Below are positions 7,756 to 15,838 of a stretch of 64,000 nt of DNA, one piece after another. This stretch comes from a virus. The translations under genes were made by a program, and so were the position numbers. The first letter of the stretch is position 1, and each line of letters begins with the position of its first letter. Location of the stretch: IMG/VR virus record IMGVR_UViG_3300028364_000018, positions 58,488 through 122,487 of that record. The stretch is one strand, 5' to 3'. The notes beneath the pieces were generated by a model that was not told the DNA's origin, ran no database searches, and worked only from the letters and a program-made list of their open reading frames with translations.

Positions 7756-8244
7756 ATGAACGCAGTATGCGAGAAATATCACGACCCTGAACTCCAAGCA
7801 TTAAGAACGGAGGTGCGAGCGAAGTCCGATTCTATCAAAGCCCTAGTTAGAGGGGTGTACGTCCCTCTTTCTGAGGGGTGTGTGACAGTCACAGCCATTC
7901 AGTGGGCGCTCACACCCTCTGCCAACGTCAGGATGCGCCTCTGCGCCCTAGACCTCGAAGACCCGGAGCACACAGTCGTAAACGTGGTGTTTGATGCGGA
8001 GGGCACCTTAGGTCTTCATCACCAACCAGAGCAGCTGACCCTATTCTGCCTATCCGGATCGGTGCTGGAAATGATTAGTGGTAAGATTGTGAACGAGGGA
8101 GAGGTGTTATCAATCGGACCACACCAGAAGATCGAGTTGGCGTCCACCCGAGCATACCTGACCCTCACATGGAGGCCCCCATTGGAAACTGCTGAAGTAG
8201 TCAACCCATATAACCCCCGGAATTGCAATGCTAAGACTTCTTAG
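7756..8244 (+). CDS. Cupin-like protein
   Basis: 162 aa. Residues from about 75 to 140 read like one cupin barrel: an HHQPEQ..LFCLSGS strand pair, then NEGEVLSIGPHQ. His-His at the start and His at the end stand where metal ligands sit in cupins. The N-terminal 70 residues are helical then beta-rich. It overlaps the next lipoprotein gene start by 17 bases. Ligand and role unknown. Confidence 0.4.
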   Translation: MNAVCEKYHDPELQALRTEVRAKSDSIKALVRGVYVPLSEGCVTVTAIQWALTPSANVRMRLCALDLEDPEHTVVNVVFDAEGTLGLHHQPEQLTLFCLSGSVLEMISGKIVNEGEVLSIGPHQKIELASTRAYLTLTWRPPLETAEVVNPYNPRNCNAKTS

Positions 8245-8608
8245 AACCCAAACTAGATATCTGATACTGGCCCTCGCCCTGGGCCTTCCGGCGTTCACCA
8301 ATACCGGTTGTACGCACGTCGAGATCCCCGCCGCAATAGAGGGGGAGGCCGATCTCTCCAGAGAGGTCTATACAAGACTCAGAGGCACGTACTTCAATTT
8401 GGCGGTGCATACACTGCACATCGAGCACGGAGCACCTCCAGAAGTACGGATGATCGGTCAACGCCTAGAGGTGCAGATAGATGGGTCGGAACCGCAACTT
8501 GATTGGGCGGTGGATGAGGTGGTGCGCCTCATCCAACTAAACACCCCAGAAGAAGATTGGGGAGAACTCGACCCTGCGCTGTTCTACGACCGGAGTTGGG
8601 AACGATGA
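8228..8608 (+). CDS. Small lipoprotein paired with subtilase (copy 2)
   Basis: 126 aa. Signal with lipobox TNTGC (Cys28). The mature domain ends in TPEEDWGELDPALFYDR, matching the end of the lipoprotein at 886. The stop overlaps the protease ATG as ATGA, the same junction as in copy 1. Conserved pairing of lipoprotein and pro-domain-less subtilase argues that the two products work together at the envelope. Confidence 0.75.
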   Translation: MLRLLRTQTRYLILALALGLPAFTNTGCTHVEIPAAIEGEADLSREVYTRLRGTYFNLAVHTLHIEHGAPPEVRMIGQRLEVQIDGSEPQLDWAVDEVVRLIQLNTPEEDWGELDPALFYDRSWER

Positions 8609-9405
8609 GGCCTCGGGTACTGGTGGCAGACACCTGGAGTAAGGATGTGGATAACCGCCTTAAACGGGCTTTCCCCAATGCCCGCTTCATCCCCTTGGGA
8701 ACACCCTCTGGAAACCATCCGCACGGTCATATGGTGACGGAGGCTCTCCTTACCCGATTCGGGCAGGGTGAGATCGATATCTACCTCTATGCACACCTAG
8801 AAGAGCAACAGCAACATACTCAAGGCTGGCTTGAACAAGCACGGAAGCATCAAATCCCATGGATCAACAATAGCTGGGGGGCGACCGCCCGTGGATCCTA
8901 TGTTGTACCGCAACACCGGGATATGGAGGGGCTCCTCGCATTGTTTGCGGCTGGCAACAGCGATAGGTCGCGCAGAGGTAAGCCCGACACTACTTGGGAT
9001 GTGAATGAGCCGCAGAGGAGTCTGGCTCACCTGCAGGGCACCGTAATAATTGGTAGTTGTGATGCACGGGGTCTCCCCAGCACCTGGTCTTCTGATGGAC
9101 TGGTGGATGTGGCCTACCGTGGTGAACGTCATTGGTTATTCAACCCACTCACAGGGTTCTACGAGTGGGTGGATGGTACGTCCTTCGCCTGCCCGTTGGC
9201 ATCGGCAGACGCCGTAAGAATGAACCTGCGTACCGAAGAGCAACTTAAAGAGTGGTGGAGTCAACCCGGGGTTGCAACCCGCGCACCTGGTTGGCCACAG
9301 AACATCCTACACCCGAAAACAGGAAGAGGCTTTATATCTGATGCCCTACCCAAGGCCCCGCACGTGGCCTCACTTTCTTATAGTGAGTATACTCGGGTCT
9401 CCTGA
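8605..9405 (+). CDS. Subtilisin-like serine protease (S8), copy 2
   Basis: 266 aa, starting at the ATG inside the lipoprotein stop (ATGA), which places the first catalytic motif right after the start. Triad: Asp9 (LVADTW), His42 (HPHGHMV) and Ser in DGTSFACPLAS; oxyanion Asn in AAGNSD. The GSCDARGLPSTWSSDGLVDV stretch is nearly the same as in copy 1. No signal peptide or pro-domain. Higher GC than copy 1, so the pair has either diverged for long or was acquired separately. Confidence 0.88.
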   Translation: MRPRVLVADTWSKDVDNRLKRAFPNARFIPLGTPSGNHPHGHMVTEALLTRFGQGEIDIYLYAHLEEQQQHTQGWLEQARKHQIPWINNSWGATARGSYVVPQHRDMEGLLALFAAGNSDRSRRGKPDTTWDVNEPQRSLAHLQGTVIIGSCDARGLPSTWSSDGLVDVAYRGERHWLFNPLTGFYEWVDGTSFACPLASADAVRMNLRTEEQLKEWWSQPGVATRAPGWPQNILHPKTGRGFISDALPKAPHVASLSYSEYTRVS

Positions 9406-9863
9406 TGTACTACAATAGCCTGTCTAACACGTACTTCGGTAACGATGGTAAGCTAGAGTGGCACGGTTGGCGGGATGTCCCATGGGTTTCCGTGGGAGAT
9501 GGACCTCTGTCCTCCAGACCCTTCACATTGGTACGCCCTGCCCACTTTTATAGTCGCACGGTCGACCGTTGGATAGATCTACCAGACGGCTTCTCCACCG
9601 ACTTCTTTAGTATACCAAGGCCCTGGCGCTGGTACTTCCAAACGATGGGTCCCGGGAGGACAGCCGCGCTTCTACACGACTTCCTAGTGGAAGACCGCCC
9701 TGATTGGTGTGATACCCACCTAGCCTCCGCCATTTTCATGGAGGCCTTGACCCTAGCCAAGATTGGTGGTTGGCGCGTCCAAGCTTTTGGTTGGGCTACT
9801 GAGCATTATGGCCCCCAATTTTCTAAGAAATATCCGTATAATACACAACCCAAGGGACGGTGA
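9405..9863 (+). CDS. DUF1353 family protein
   Basis: 152 aa. The core LPDGFSTDFFSIPRPW then GRTAALLHDFLVE matches the DUF1353 signature (Asp-Phe..Ser-Ile-Pro-Arg, then Ala-Leu-Leu-His-Asp). Downstream His and Tyr residues (TEHYGPQF) complete the domain. Function of the family is not established; it is common in phages. TGATG junctions on both sides. Confidence 0.75.
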   Translation: MYYNSLSNTYFGNDGKLEWHGWRDVPWVSVGDGPLSSRPFTLVRPAHFYSRTVDRWIDLPDGFSTDFFSIPRPWRWYFQTMGPGRTAALLHDFLVEDRPDWCDTHLASAIFMEALTLAKIGGWRVQAFGWATEHYGPQFSKKYPYNTQPKGR

Positions 9864-11035
9864 TGAAAACAGAAAAGATAGTTAGGCACCAAGGTGGGGT
9901 ACTCACCGAACGACAACAGGAGGTGCTAGACACCTACCTGACCTGCATGTGTAAACAGGAGACAGCCAATAAACTAGGTCTTAGTAGGAGCTCCGTACGC
10001 TCTCACCTACAAGTGATAGAGCGCAAGGGGCAAGCCCCATGGTTATCAGGAGCTCCCCAACCTGAGCACCTTAAGATGGTGAAGACCACAGTCCAGTACG
10101 ACGCAGGCGGTAATGTGGTTCAGGAATGGCGACGGAATATCCCGGACGTGCAATTTATGGAGGATGTGATAGAGGCCTGCGCTGCCCGACTTAAAGGTCT
10201 GGGTAAGGCCAAGGCCCGACGCGGGCGTAACCGTAAAGATAAAGGACGGCTGGTCGAGATCGATATCTACGATCCACACATTGGGATGTACGCAGATGCG
10301 AGGGAGACCAACGACGAGGACTATGATACGGATAAGGCCAGTATCCGGATGGTACAGGCCGTAGAGAACCTACTAGAACGAACACCCCAAGCGGAAGAGC
10401 GAGTTCTGGTGTTCGGAGGAGATATCCAACACAGTGACAACCGTTCTAACACCACGGAGATGAGTAAAAACGTGCTGGATGTGGATACGCGGTATTTCCG
10501 GGTGGTGAATCACGTGGCGAGGACCTGTGTGGATTGTGTGCATATGGCGGCCGCCAGTTGTAAGAAGCTTACAGTGGTGGTCATCCCCGGTAACCACGAT
10601 TACCACGCTGGTATATGGCTCCAGACCCTGCTACGAACCATATACGAGGGACAATCGAATGTAACGATCCTCGATCAGTACAGTTCCCGCAAGGTCATGG
10701 TCTGGGGAGAGAACATGCTTTGTTGGGCACACGGTGACGGCGTGCGCGGTAATAAATGGGCACCTGTGATTGCCGCGGAGTTTGCTAAGGAGTGGGGAAA
10801 CACCACCTTCCGACACCTGAAGCTAGGTCACATCCATCATGCCAAGACCGTCGCACCGGTAGTGGTGGACGAACAAGCGGGGTTACTGGTTGAACACCTA
10901 GAGGCCCTTTGCCCTTCCGACGCCTGGCACAGCCACTCAGGCTTTGTCGGCACCCAGCGTGGGGCCTCCGCCTTTGAGTACGACAAGAAGTACGGACTCT
11001 ACACCAGGCATTATCACAGCGCCACCCGCGTTTAA
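9863..11035 (+). CDS. HTH-metallophosphoesterase fusion
   Basis: 390 aa; ATG at 9863 in a TGATG overlap is preferred over the GTG one codon earlier. N-terminal ~45 residues form a LuxR-like helix-turn-helix (LTERQQEVLDTYL, KLGLSRSSVRSHLQVIE). From about residue 130 a calcineurin-type phosphoesterase is visible in order: DIYDPHIG, VFGGDIQH, VIPGNHDYH, WAHGDG and KLGHIHHA, supplying all usual dimetal ligands. Such phage enzymes are typically DNA or nucleotide phosphoesterases. The HTH suggests DNA-targeted activity. Separated from the next gene by a promoter-like inverted repeat. Confidence 0.85.
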   Translation: MKTEKIVRHQGGVLTERQQEVLDTYLTCMCKQETANKLGLSRSSVRSHLQVIERKGQAPWLSGAPQPEHLKMVKTTVQYDAGGNVVQEWRRNIPDVQFMEDVIEACAARLKGLGKAKARRGRNRKDKGRLVEIDIYDPHIGMYADARETNDEDYDTDKASIRMVQAVENLLERTPQAEERVLVFGGDIQHSDNRSNTTEMSKNVLDVDTRYFRVVNHVARTCVDCVHMAAASCKKLTVVVIPGNHDYHAGIWLQTLLRTIYEGQSNVTILDQYSSRKVMVWGENMLCWAHGDGVRGNKWAPVIAAEFAKEWGNTTFRHLKLGHIHHAKTVAPVVVDEQAGLLVEHLEALCPSDAWHSHSGFVGTQRGASAFEYDKKYGLYTRHYHSATRV

Positions 11036-11047
11036 CACATATTTGTC

Positions 11048-11080
11048 TCGACAGAGTGGGGGATGATCCCCTATTCTGTC
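11048..11080 (+). promoter_or_regulatory. Promoter overlapped by an inverted repeat
   Basis: TCGACA (11048-11053), 18-bp spacer, TATTCT (11072-11077). An inverted repeat, GACAGA (11050-11055) with TCTGTC (11075-11080) plus inner GGGG/CCCC, covers both boxes. The downstream gene starts at 11102 behind an AAAGGA site. The hairpin could be an operator or the end of the upstream transcript. Confidence 0.5.
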
Positions 11081-11101
11081 TAGAACACCAAAGGATATTT
11101 T

Positions 11102-11410
11102 ATGAGCCAAAACGGAAACATCGCATTACTATTCAAAGATAACACCAGCACCTCTGAGCTGGAGAGCCCCGCTCTTAACCGGGTGAGCTACGGATCCAAC
11201 ACCTTCTATGTGAAGAATCCGAATGGAGTGTCAATCACCTTGGAAGTCAGCCCCGACGGTAACTTCTGGGTACCCCTGCAAGATGCATCCACTGAGGAGG
11301 CGTTTATCGTCCACTCCCTGTTGAACAGCAAGTTCATACGGGCCACACGCTCGGCTGATGCCGGGACAGTCACTGTCTGGGTCATTAGCGGCGGACTCGC
11401 ACACCTGTAA
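11102..11410 (+). CDS. Hypothetical protein
   Basis: 102 aa, beta-rich (FYVKNPNGVSITLEVSPDGN, RATRSADAGTVTVWVISGG). The pattern of short strands and 'SPDGNFWVPL' is like small virion beta-sandwich proteins found near fibre and decoration genes. First gene after the promoter at 11048 and directly before the RNA polymerase beta' gene, with 3 bases between. Confidence 0.5.
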   Translation: MSQNGNIALLFKDNTSTSELESPALNRVSYGSNTFYVKNPNGVSITLEVSPDGNFWVPLQDASTEEAFIVHSLLNSKFIRATRSADAGTVTVWVISGGLAHL

Positions 11411-11413
11411 GCT

Positions 11414-13657
11414 GTGAAAGCCGTACAACTACTCATTGAATCCCGGCTTCCTCCAGAACTGCGCGATTATAACCGGGAGTACACAGCTAAGTCCATAGGG
11501 AATCTCCTATCGGACTTGGCAGTTTCGTACCCAGATAAGTACGACGAGGTGAGCAGGCTTATCGGTGACACTGGGCGTAACAGTAGTTACTGGCAGGGTG
11601 ACACCATCAAACTGTCTGACCTGAAGCCCGTATTCGACAAAGAACCGTTGTTGGAGCAGATGAAGGCGGAGATCGCGGGCTTACCACGGGATGACCCGAA
11701 GTTCGAGGACCAGCGCCAGGCTGTATGGATCCGGTACAACGAGGAGATGCAGAGGCTCACCAACGAGGCAGGAGCCACGTCCGATAACAGCATCGCACGA
11801 GCTGTATTGAGCGGTGCGCGTGGTAAACCCGACCAGATGAAGATGATGCTGACCGCCCCCGGACTCTACTCCAACAGTAAGGGTGTAGTTCCGTTATTCA
11901 TCAGTCATAGCTTTGGAGAGGGCCTGCGCCCCGCTGAATACCTGGCTAGTACCTACGGAGCACGTGATAGTATTGTGAAGATCAAGACCGCTACGGCGAA
12001 AGGTGGCGATTTTGGGAAGCAAATTGCGCAAACTGCTGCTACTACGATAGTTACGACGAAAGACTGCGGTACAGACAACGGGTTGGACTTGGATTTGGCA
12101 GACCCCTCGCTGAGAGGCCGGGTGCTGGCTAAGGCCGTGGGTGGGCTGGGAGTCGGAACTGTTTTAGATCGAAGTGCCTTACAACAGTTGGAGAAGGAGA
12201 AGGTCACGACCGTTATAGCGAGGTCGGCCATGACCTGTAATGCCGGTACTGGTGTGTGCCAGCAGTGCATCGGTAAGTTTCACGATCAACGCTTTCCTAA
12301 GATAGGGGAGGCAGTGGGGGTAACAGCGGCTAACGCATTAAGCGAGCCCGTCACTCAAGGCAGCCTTGGATGTCTAACGGACGATACACTGGTTCGTATG
12401 ACAGACTTCACTACCAAAAGAATCGACCAGATCAAGGTCGGGGACATGGTGTTAGGCTCGGATGTAAAGGCCAGGACCTTCCCGGTCAAGGTCCTACATG
12501 TGTGGGATAAAGGACTCCAACCGGTCAAGCGTCGGGTTTTCACCCAGCCGGAGCTATCAGTGGACTGTACTGACGACCATATCATGCTCTTGTCGGATGC
12601 ACAGGGTGTTCTCAGCAAACAACCAGCTGGAACCCCGGGAGAGGTGTTGGCCCCCATAGTCGGGCTTCCACACCCTCTACCCAGAACAGCTGTGGAAGAC
12701 CTAGGCCTTCTTCACTGCATGGACATCAGCGTCGATCACCCGGATGAGCTGTTTGTCCTAGCCAACGGTTTGATAGTTAAGAACAGCAAACATTCGGGAG
12801 GCCAGACAACAGGTAAAAAAGAGTATTCGGGCTTCAACGTCATCAACCAACTTGTGCAATCCCCAGAGGAGTTCCCAGACAGAGCCCTAGTCTCGGAAGA
12901 GAGCGGTACAGTCAGCTCCGTAGAAGAAGCACCCCAAGGTGGGTTCATCGTGACTGTTGGAGAATCCCAGCATTACGTACCCCAGGGGTATCCGGTGATG
13001 GTTAAGTCCGGCGACCGGGTTGAGGCGGGTGATCAGCTCAGCGAGGGCCTGATAGACGCGGGTGACATCGTACGCCTTCGTGGTCTAGGTAGCGGACGGC
13101 GTTACTTTGCGGATCGCCTACACCGTGTACTGGAAGACAGTGGATTCGGAGGGGATAAACGTAATGTGGAGATCGTAAGTCGGTCTGTCATTGATCATGC
13201 TCGTGTCGAGGATGACCAGAACCTACCCGGGACACTCCCTGACGATCAGATCAGCTACAACCGCCTTAGCCAGACCTACACCCCACCAGCGTCCTCCAAA
13301 CGTCTTCCAACAGCAGATACAGTCGGCCAATACCTACAGAGCCCGGCTCTGCACTACTCGATTGGAACCCGGCTAAGCCCCTCCCAAGTAAAACGCCTCC
13401 AAACATCGGGCTATACCCATCTTGAGGTATCTCCGGAAGAGCCGGGGTTCCGTACGGAGATGCAGAGACTTCGGACATCCACACAGACCAACCCCGACTG
13501 GTTGGCCCGGCAAGGCGCTTCGTACCTCAAGAGTAATTTACTGGAAGGGGCGGTCCGAGGACAGGACACCAATATACAATCTAACATTCATTTTGGACCG
13601 AGGCTTGCATTTGGTAAGGATTTCGGTAAGAATACGGCAACTACAGGAGAATTTTAA
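11414..13657 (+). CDS. RNA polymerase beta' subunit, C-terminal half, with intein
   Basis: 747 aa starting at GTG. Before and after a 138-residue intein the sequence follows bacterial RpoC: SGARGKPDQM (cf. SGARGS..Q), SFGEGLRPAEYLASTYGAR (F-loop/bridge helix), KDCGT plus TCNAGTGVCQQC (all four zinc-site-2 cysteines: 218, 275, 282, 285), IGEAVGVTAANALSEPVTQ (trigger helix). After the intein come SKHSGG, then MVKSGDRVEAGDQLSEG and DIVRLRGL, and a DWLARQGASYLKSNLLEGAV end. The catalytic NADFDGD half of beta' and beta itself are not in this window, so the subunit is split as in jumbo phages with multisubunit polymerases. It may be virion-packaged or made in infection. Confidence 0.88.
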   Translation: MKAVQLLIESRLPPELRDYNREYTAKSIGNLLSDLAVSYPDKYDEVSRLIGDTGRNSSYWQGDTIKLSDLKPVFDKEPLLEQMKAEIAGLPRDDPKFEDQRQAVWIRYNEEMQRLTNEAGATSDNSIARAVLSGARGKPDQMKMMLTAPGLYSNSKGVVPLFISHSFGEGLRPAEYLASTYGARDSIVKIKTATAKGGDFGKQIAQTAATTIVTTKDCGTDNGLDLDLADPSLRGRVLAKAVGGLGVGTVLDRSALQQLEKEKVTTVIARSAMTCNAGTGVCQQCIGKFHDQRFPKIGEAVGVTAANALSEPVTQGSLGCLTDDTLVRMTDFTTKRIDQIKVGDMVLGSDVKARTFPVKVLHVWDKGLQPVKRRVFTQPELSVDCTDDHIMLLSDAQGVLSKQPAGTPGEVLAPIVGLPHPLPRTAVEDLGLLHCMDISVDHPDELFVLANGLIVKNSKHSGGQTTGKKEYSGFNVINQLVQSPEEFPDRALVSEESGTVSSVEEAPQGGFIVTVGESQHYVPQGYPVMVKSGDRVEAGDQLSEGLIDAGDIVRLRGLGSGRRYFADRLHRVLEDSGFGGDKRNVEIVSRSVIDHARVEDDQNLPGTLPDDQISYNRLSQTYTPPASSKRLPTADTVGQYLQSPALHYSIGTRLSPSQVKRLQTSGYTHLEVSPEEPGFRTEMQRLRTSTQTNPDWLARQGASYLKSNLLEGAVRGQDTNIQSNIHFGPRLAFGKDFGKNTATTGEF
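12371..12784 (+). other. Mini-intein in the beta' trigger loop
   Basis: Residues 320-457 of the beta' protein. It begins with Cys (CLTDDTLVRM, block A), has a block B with Thr-x-x-His (VDCTDDHIMLL), a block F (CMDISVDHPDELFVLANG) and ends ..LIVKN before Ser+1. At 138 residues it has no room for a homing endonuclease. Removing it restores a 16-residue trigger-loop segment of exactly the length of E. coli GEP...HIGG, with the loop His retained. The penultimate residue is Lys rather than the usual His, so splicing chemistry may be atypical. Confidence 0.88.
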
Positions 13658-14538
13658 TGAACCACACACAGAAACTACAAGCAGCGCAATTAATGATGGA
13701 GAAAGAGGCCGGGATGAAGGCCTTGTTGGGTGGAGCTAAGAAAGTCCTCCCTTTTATGGGACAGGCGTTTAAGGGCGTGCCCGAACAGGTAGGAATTGCT
13801 CGGGCTGCGGGAGGTGCTAAAGGTGTATTGGGAGCTGGTTGGAAATCTATCACGGGAGGCGGGGCAGGTATTCGCAACACCATTGGCGGTTGGAATAACC
13901 GTAGACGGGCCATGGGCTTAACACGCAAGATGAAAGACCTGCGAGGTCAGTATGCGCTTACTGATAACCCCGCACTCCGTACGACCTTGACCGGTAAAAT
14001 GGATGATCTAGGGGTCCAAGCTCGCAAATACCTCAAAATGGATGATGCGCCCAGTTTGGGTAATATGGATGACATTAGCCGGCTTGGAGCTGTTGGCAGG
14101 CTGCAGAAGAACATGGGGGTGAAGACTATGAAGGCCAACCCATTCGGAACCGCAGCCTTAACCGCTGGTGGTATGTACGGCGGTGCCCAAGGCATTGGCT
14201 ACGGCGCGGGGCTCGCCACAGGTGATCGCAGTGGCGAACGCCAGTTTCAGGACATGAGCCAGATGGATACCCTCAGTCGCATTCAGTACCTACTCAACCC
14301 CGAGCAGTTCATTCAGAACCAAGGACAACGCTGGGATGAGAGTGGTAAACAACCTTCGGTCCTGAACTGGGCAATGTCTGGTATCGGTGGATTCCGTAGT
14401 GGTCAACGCCAGATACAGGACGTGATGGATAATCGAGCTTTACAGACCATGGGACAAGCACCCTGGTACCAACGTCTGGGCTACACCGTAGCACCACAAA
14501 CAGCTATAGACCGTGTAAGACAGGGTATGGGACGCTAA
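13657..14538 (+). CDS. Tagged head-region protein, Gly-rich
   Basis: 293 aa. It opens with MNHTQKLQAAQLMMEKEAG, the clearest example of an N-terminal peptide shared by about eight genes of this head/neck region. The body is basic and glycine-rich with stretches such as GGAGIRNTIGG and GGMYGGAQGIGYGAGLATG. No enzyme motif. The order in the head cluster and common tag suggest a protein packaged in the capsid. TAATG junctions at both ends. Confidence 0.6.
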   Translation: MNHTQKLQAAQLMMEKEAGMKALLGGAKKVLPFMGQAFKGVPEQVGIARAAGGAKGVLGAGWKSITGGGAGIRNTIGGWNNRRRAMGLTRKMKDLRGQYALTDNPALRTTLTGKMDDLGVQARKYLKMDDAPSLGNMDDISRLGAVGRLQKNMGVKTMKANPFGTAALTAGGMYGGAQGIGYGAGLATGDRSGERQFQDMSQMDTLSRIQYLLNPEQFIQNQGQRWDESGKQPSVLNWAMSGIGGFRSGQRQIQDVMDNRALQTMGQAPWYQRLGYTVAPQTAIDRVRQGMGR

Positions 14539-15137
14539 TGACCAACCTTGAGAAACTCCAGGCCGCTCAGGCCCTCCGCGTCAAGGAATCCAGCTGGATT
14601 CCCCGGACCGTAGGCTGGTTGGGCGCCAAAGGCTGGGGGGCCGCCAAGTATTTGGCTCCCAAGGCCCTGAAAGGACCGAAGATCAGTCAAGGACCACGGC
14701 GAGCCCTGGGTTGGTTGGGTCAGAGCTATGGCGGGGCAGCCTCCGGAGTTGGGAACTTTGGTTTGCGCAATTCCAAGCATGGTGGCAAGTTCTTTAAGGC
14801 ACTCCGCGACCTAGGCTACCAAGGACAGAACTTTGGGACGCTCCAACGCGATATCATAGGCAATCAAGCGTGGTCCAAGGCATTCGCAGGTGGAAACTAC
14901 AACCCGGCTAACTGGGGGCGCCACGCTCTCCGTAACTGGTCCGGTTTTGCCCTAGGTAGTGGTATGATCCCTCACACAGCTATCCCCTACTTTGGGTTAT
15001 CTCCTATGAACCTTGTGCTGGGCGCCCAAGACGTAGCCAGTAGAGCTAAAGCACAACCCCGGATTCCGAGGGCTCCTCGCCCGCCAGTGCCGTCCCATAA
15101 CAACTATACCTACGCAACTAACTACCCTAGGCGATAA
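14538..15137 (+). CDS. Tagged head-region protein, basic
   Basis: 199 aa, opening MTNLEKLQAAQALRVKESS. The rest is strongly basic and rich in Gly, Trp and Ala (LGWLGQSYGGAASGVGNFG), ending in a Pro/Arg-rich tail (PRIPRAPRPPVPSHNN). The high positive charge would suit contact with packaged DNA. No known domain. Confidence 0.55.
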   Translation: MTNLEKLQAAQALRVKESSWIPRTVGWLGAKGWGAAKYLAPKALKGPKISQGPRRALGWLGQSYGGAASGVGNFGLRNSKHGGKFFKALRDLGYQGQNFGTLQRDIIGNQAWSKAFAGGNYNPANWGRHALRNWSGFALGSGMIPHTAIPYFGLSPMNLVLGAQDVASRAKAQPRIPRAPRPPVPSHNNYTYATNYPRR

Positions 15138-15138
15138 A

Positions 15139-15837
15139 ATGAATGATGTCATGAAACCAGAACTGCTAGAAACCAACCTTATCAAGATCTGCACATTAGG
15201 CAGCCGTGCCGCGGTACAGAACAGAACTCCGGGATACTACCAACACGTAATCAGCGGTTGCGACTGGGCTGGGTCTGACTACAAGCTACCTAACACCCCG
15301 CCAGATAGCTTCAACGCCCACGTTATGTTGGGTATCACCCCTGCGGGTGAGTTTGATATCCTACATATGGATCAGACCGCGGGCTCAGAACGCCAATGGG
15401 TCGTGAATTGTGTCCTGGACGACCATAAACGCTTGGGAGGCACCGCCCTTGCCAGCGACTTCGGAGCCGGAGTGGTTTCTAATGAGCTACTAGGGAAAGT
15501 TCTGGACCCCGCACAACATACGATCTTTAACTACTGTGGAGCAGACAACCCGGAAGTGCAGGACTCTGAGTTCGGACCCCGTCATGTTAGTATCAACCGC
15601 AATGCATCCCTTACTGGGTTCTTCGATGCCATAAGAGCAGGGCGTATCCGCTGCTATGATTGGGACGAGGCTGAGGCACTGCTGAGTGACTGCCTGTGTA
15701 TGTCCCACAAAGAGACTCCGGCCTTCCGTTATGTCAGAACAGGGTCGGAACCAGTTAACACCATCCACGCCCTGAATTTCGCTTTCACTTTGGGCAAGAT
15801 CATGCTAGGGGAATACCCTAATTACAAAAGGTACTAA
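15139..15837 (+). CDS. Stand-alone terminase nuclease domain paralogue
   Basis: 232 aa, co-linear with residues about 365-590 of the large terminase encoded at 60745-62610 on the other strand. Shared landmarks: IKICTLG, SGCDWAGSDY, VMLGITPAG, HKRLGG.ALASDFGAG, INRN, RIRCY.WDEAE.LLS, FRY.R and NFAF.LGKIMLGE. Two metal-binding acids of the RNase H-like nuclease are kept (Asp42, Asp107). The third position, Asp-Asp in TerL before LHA, is Val206-Asn207 here, so the copy may be catalytically impaired. There is no ATPase domain. A role as a nuclease decoy, regulator or structural component is open. Confidence 0.85.
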   Translation: MNDVMKPELLETNLIKICTLGSRAAVQNRTPGYYQHVISGCDWAGSDYKLPNTPPDSFNAHVMLGITPAGEFDILHMDQTAGSERQWVVNCVLDDHKRLGGTALASDFGAGVVSNELLGKVLDPAQHTIFNYCGADNPEVQDSEFGPRHVSINRNASLTGFFDAIRAGRIRCYDWDEAEALLSDCLCMSHKETPAFRYVRTGSEPVNTIHALNFAFTLGKIMLGEYPNYKRY

Positions 15838-15838
15838 T

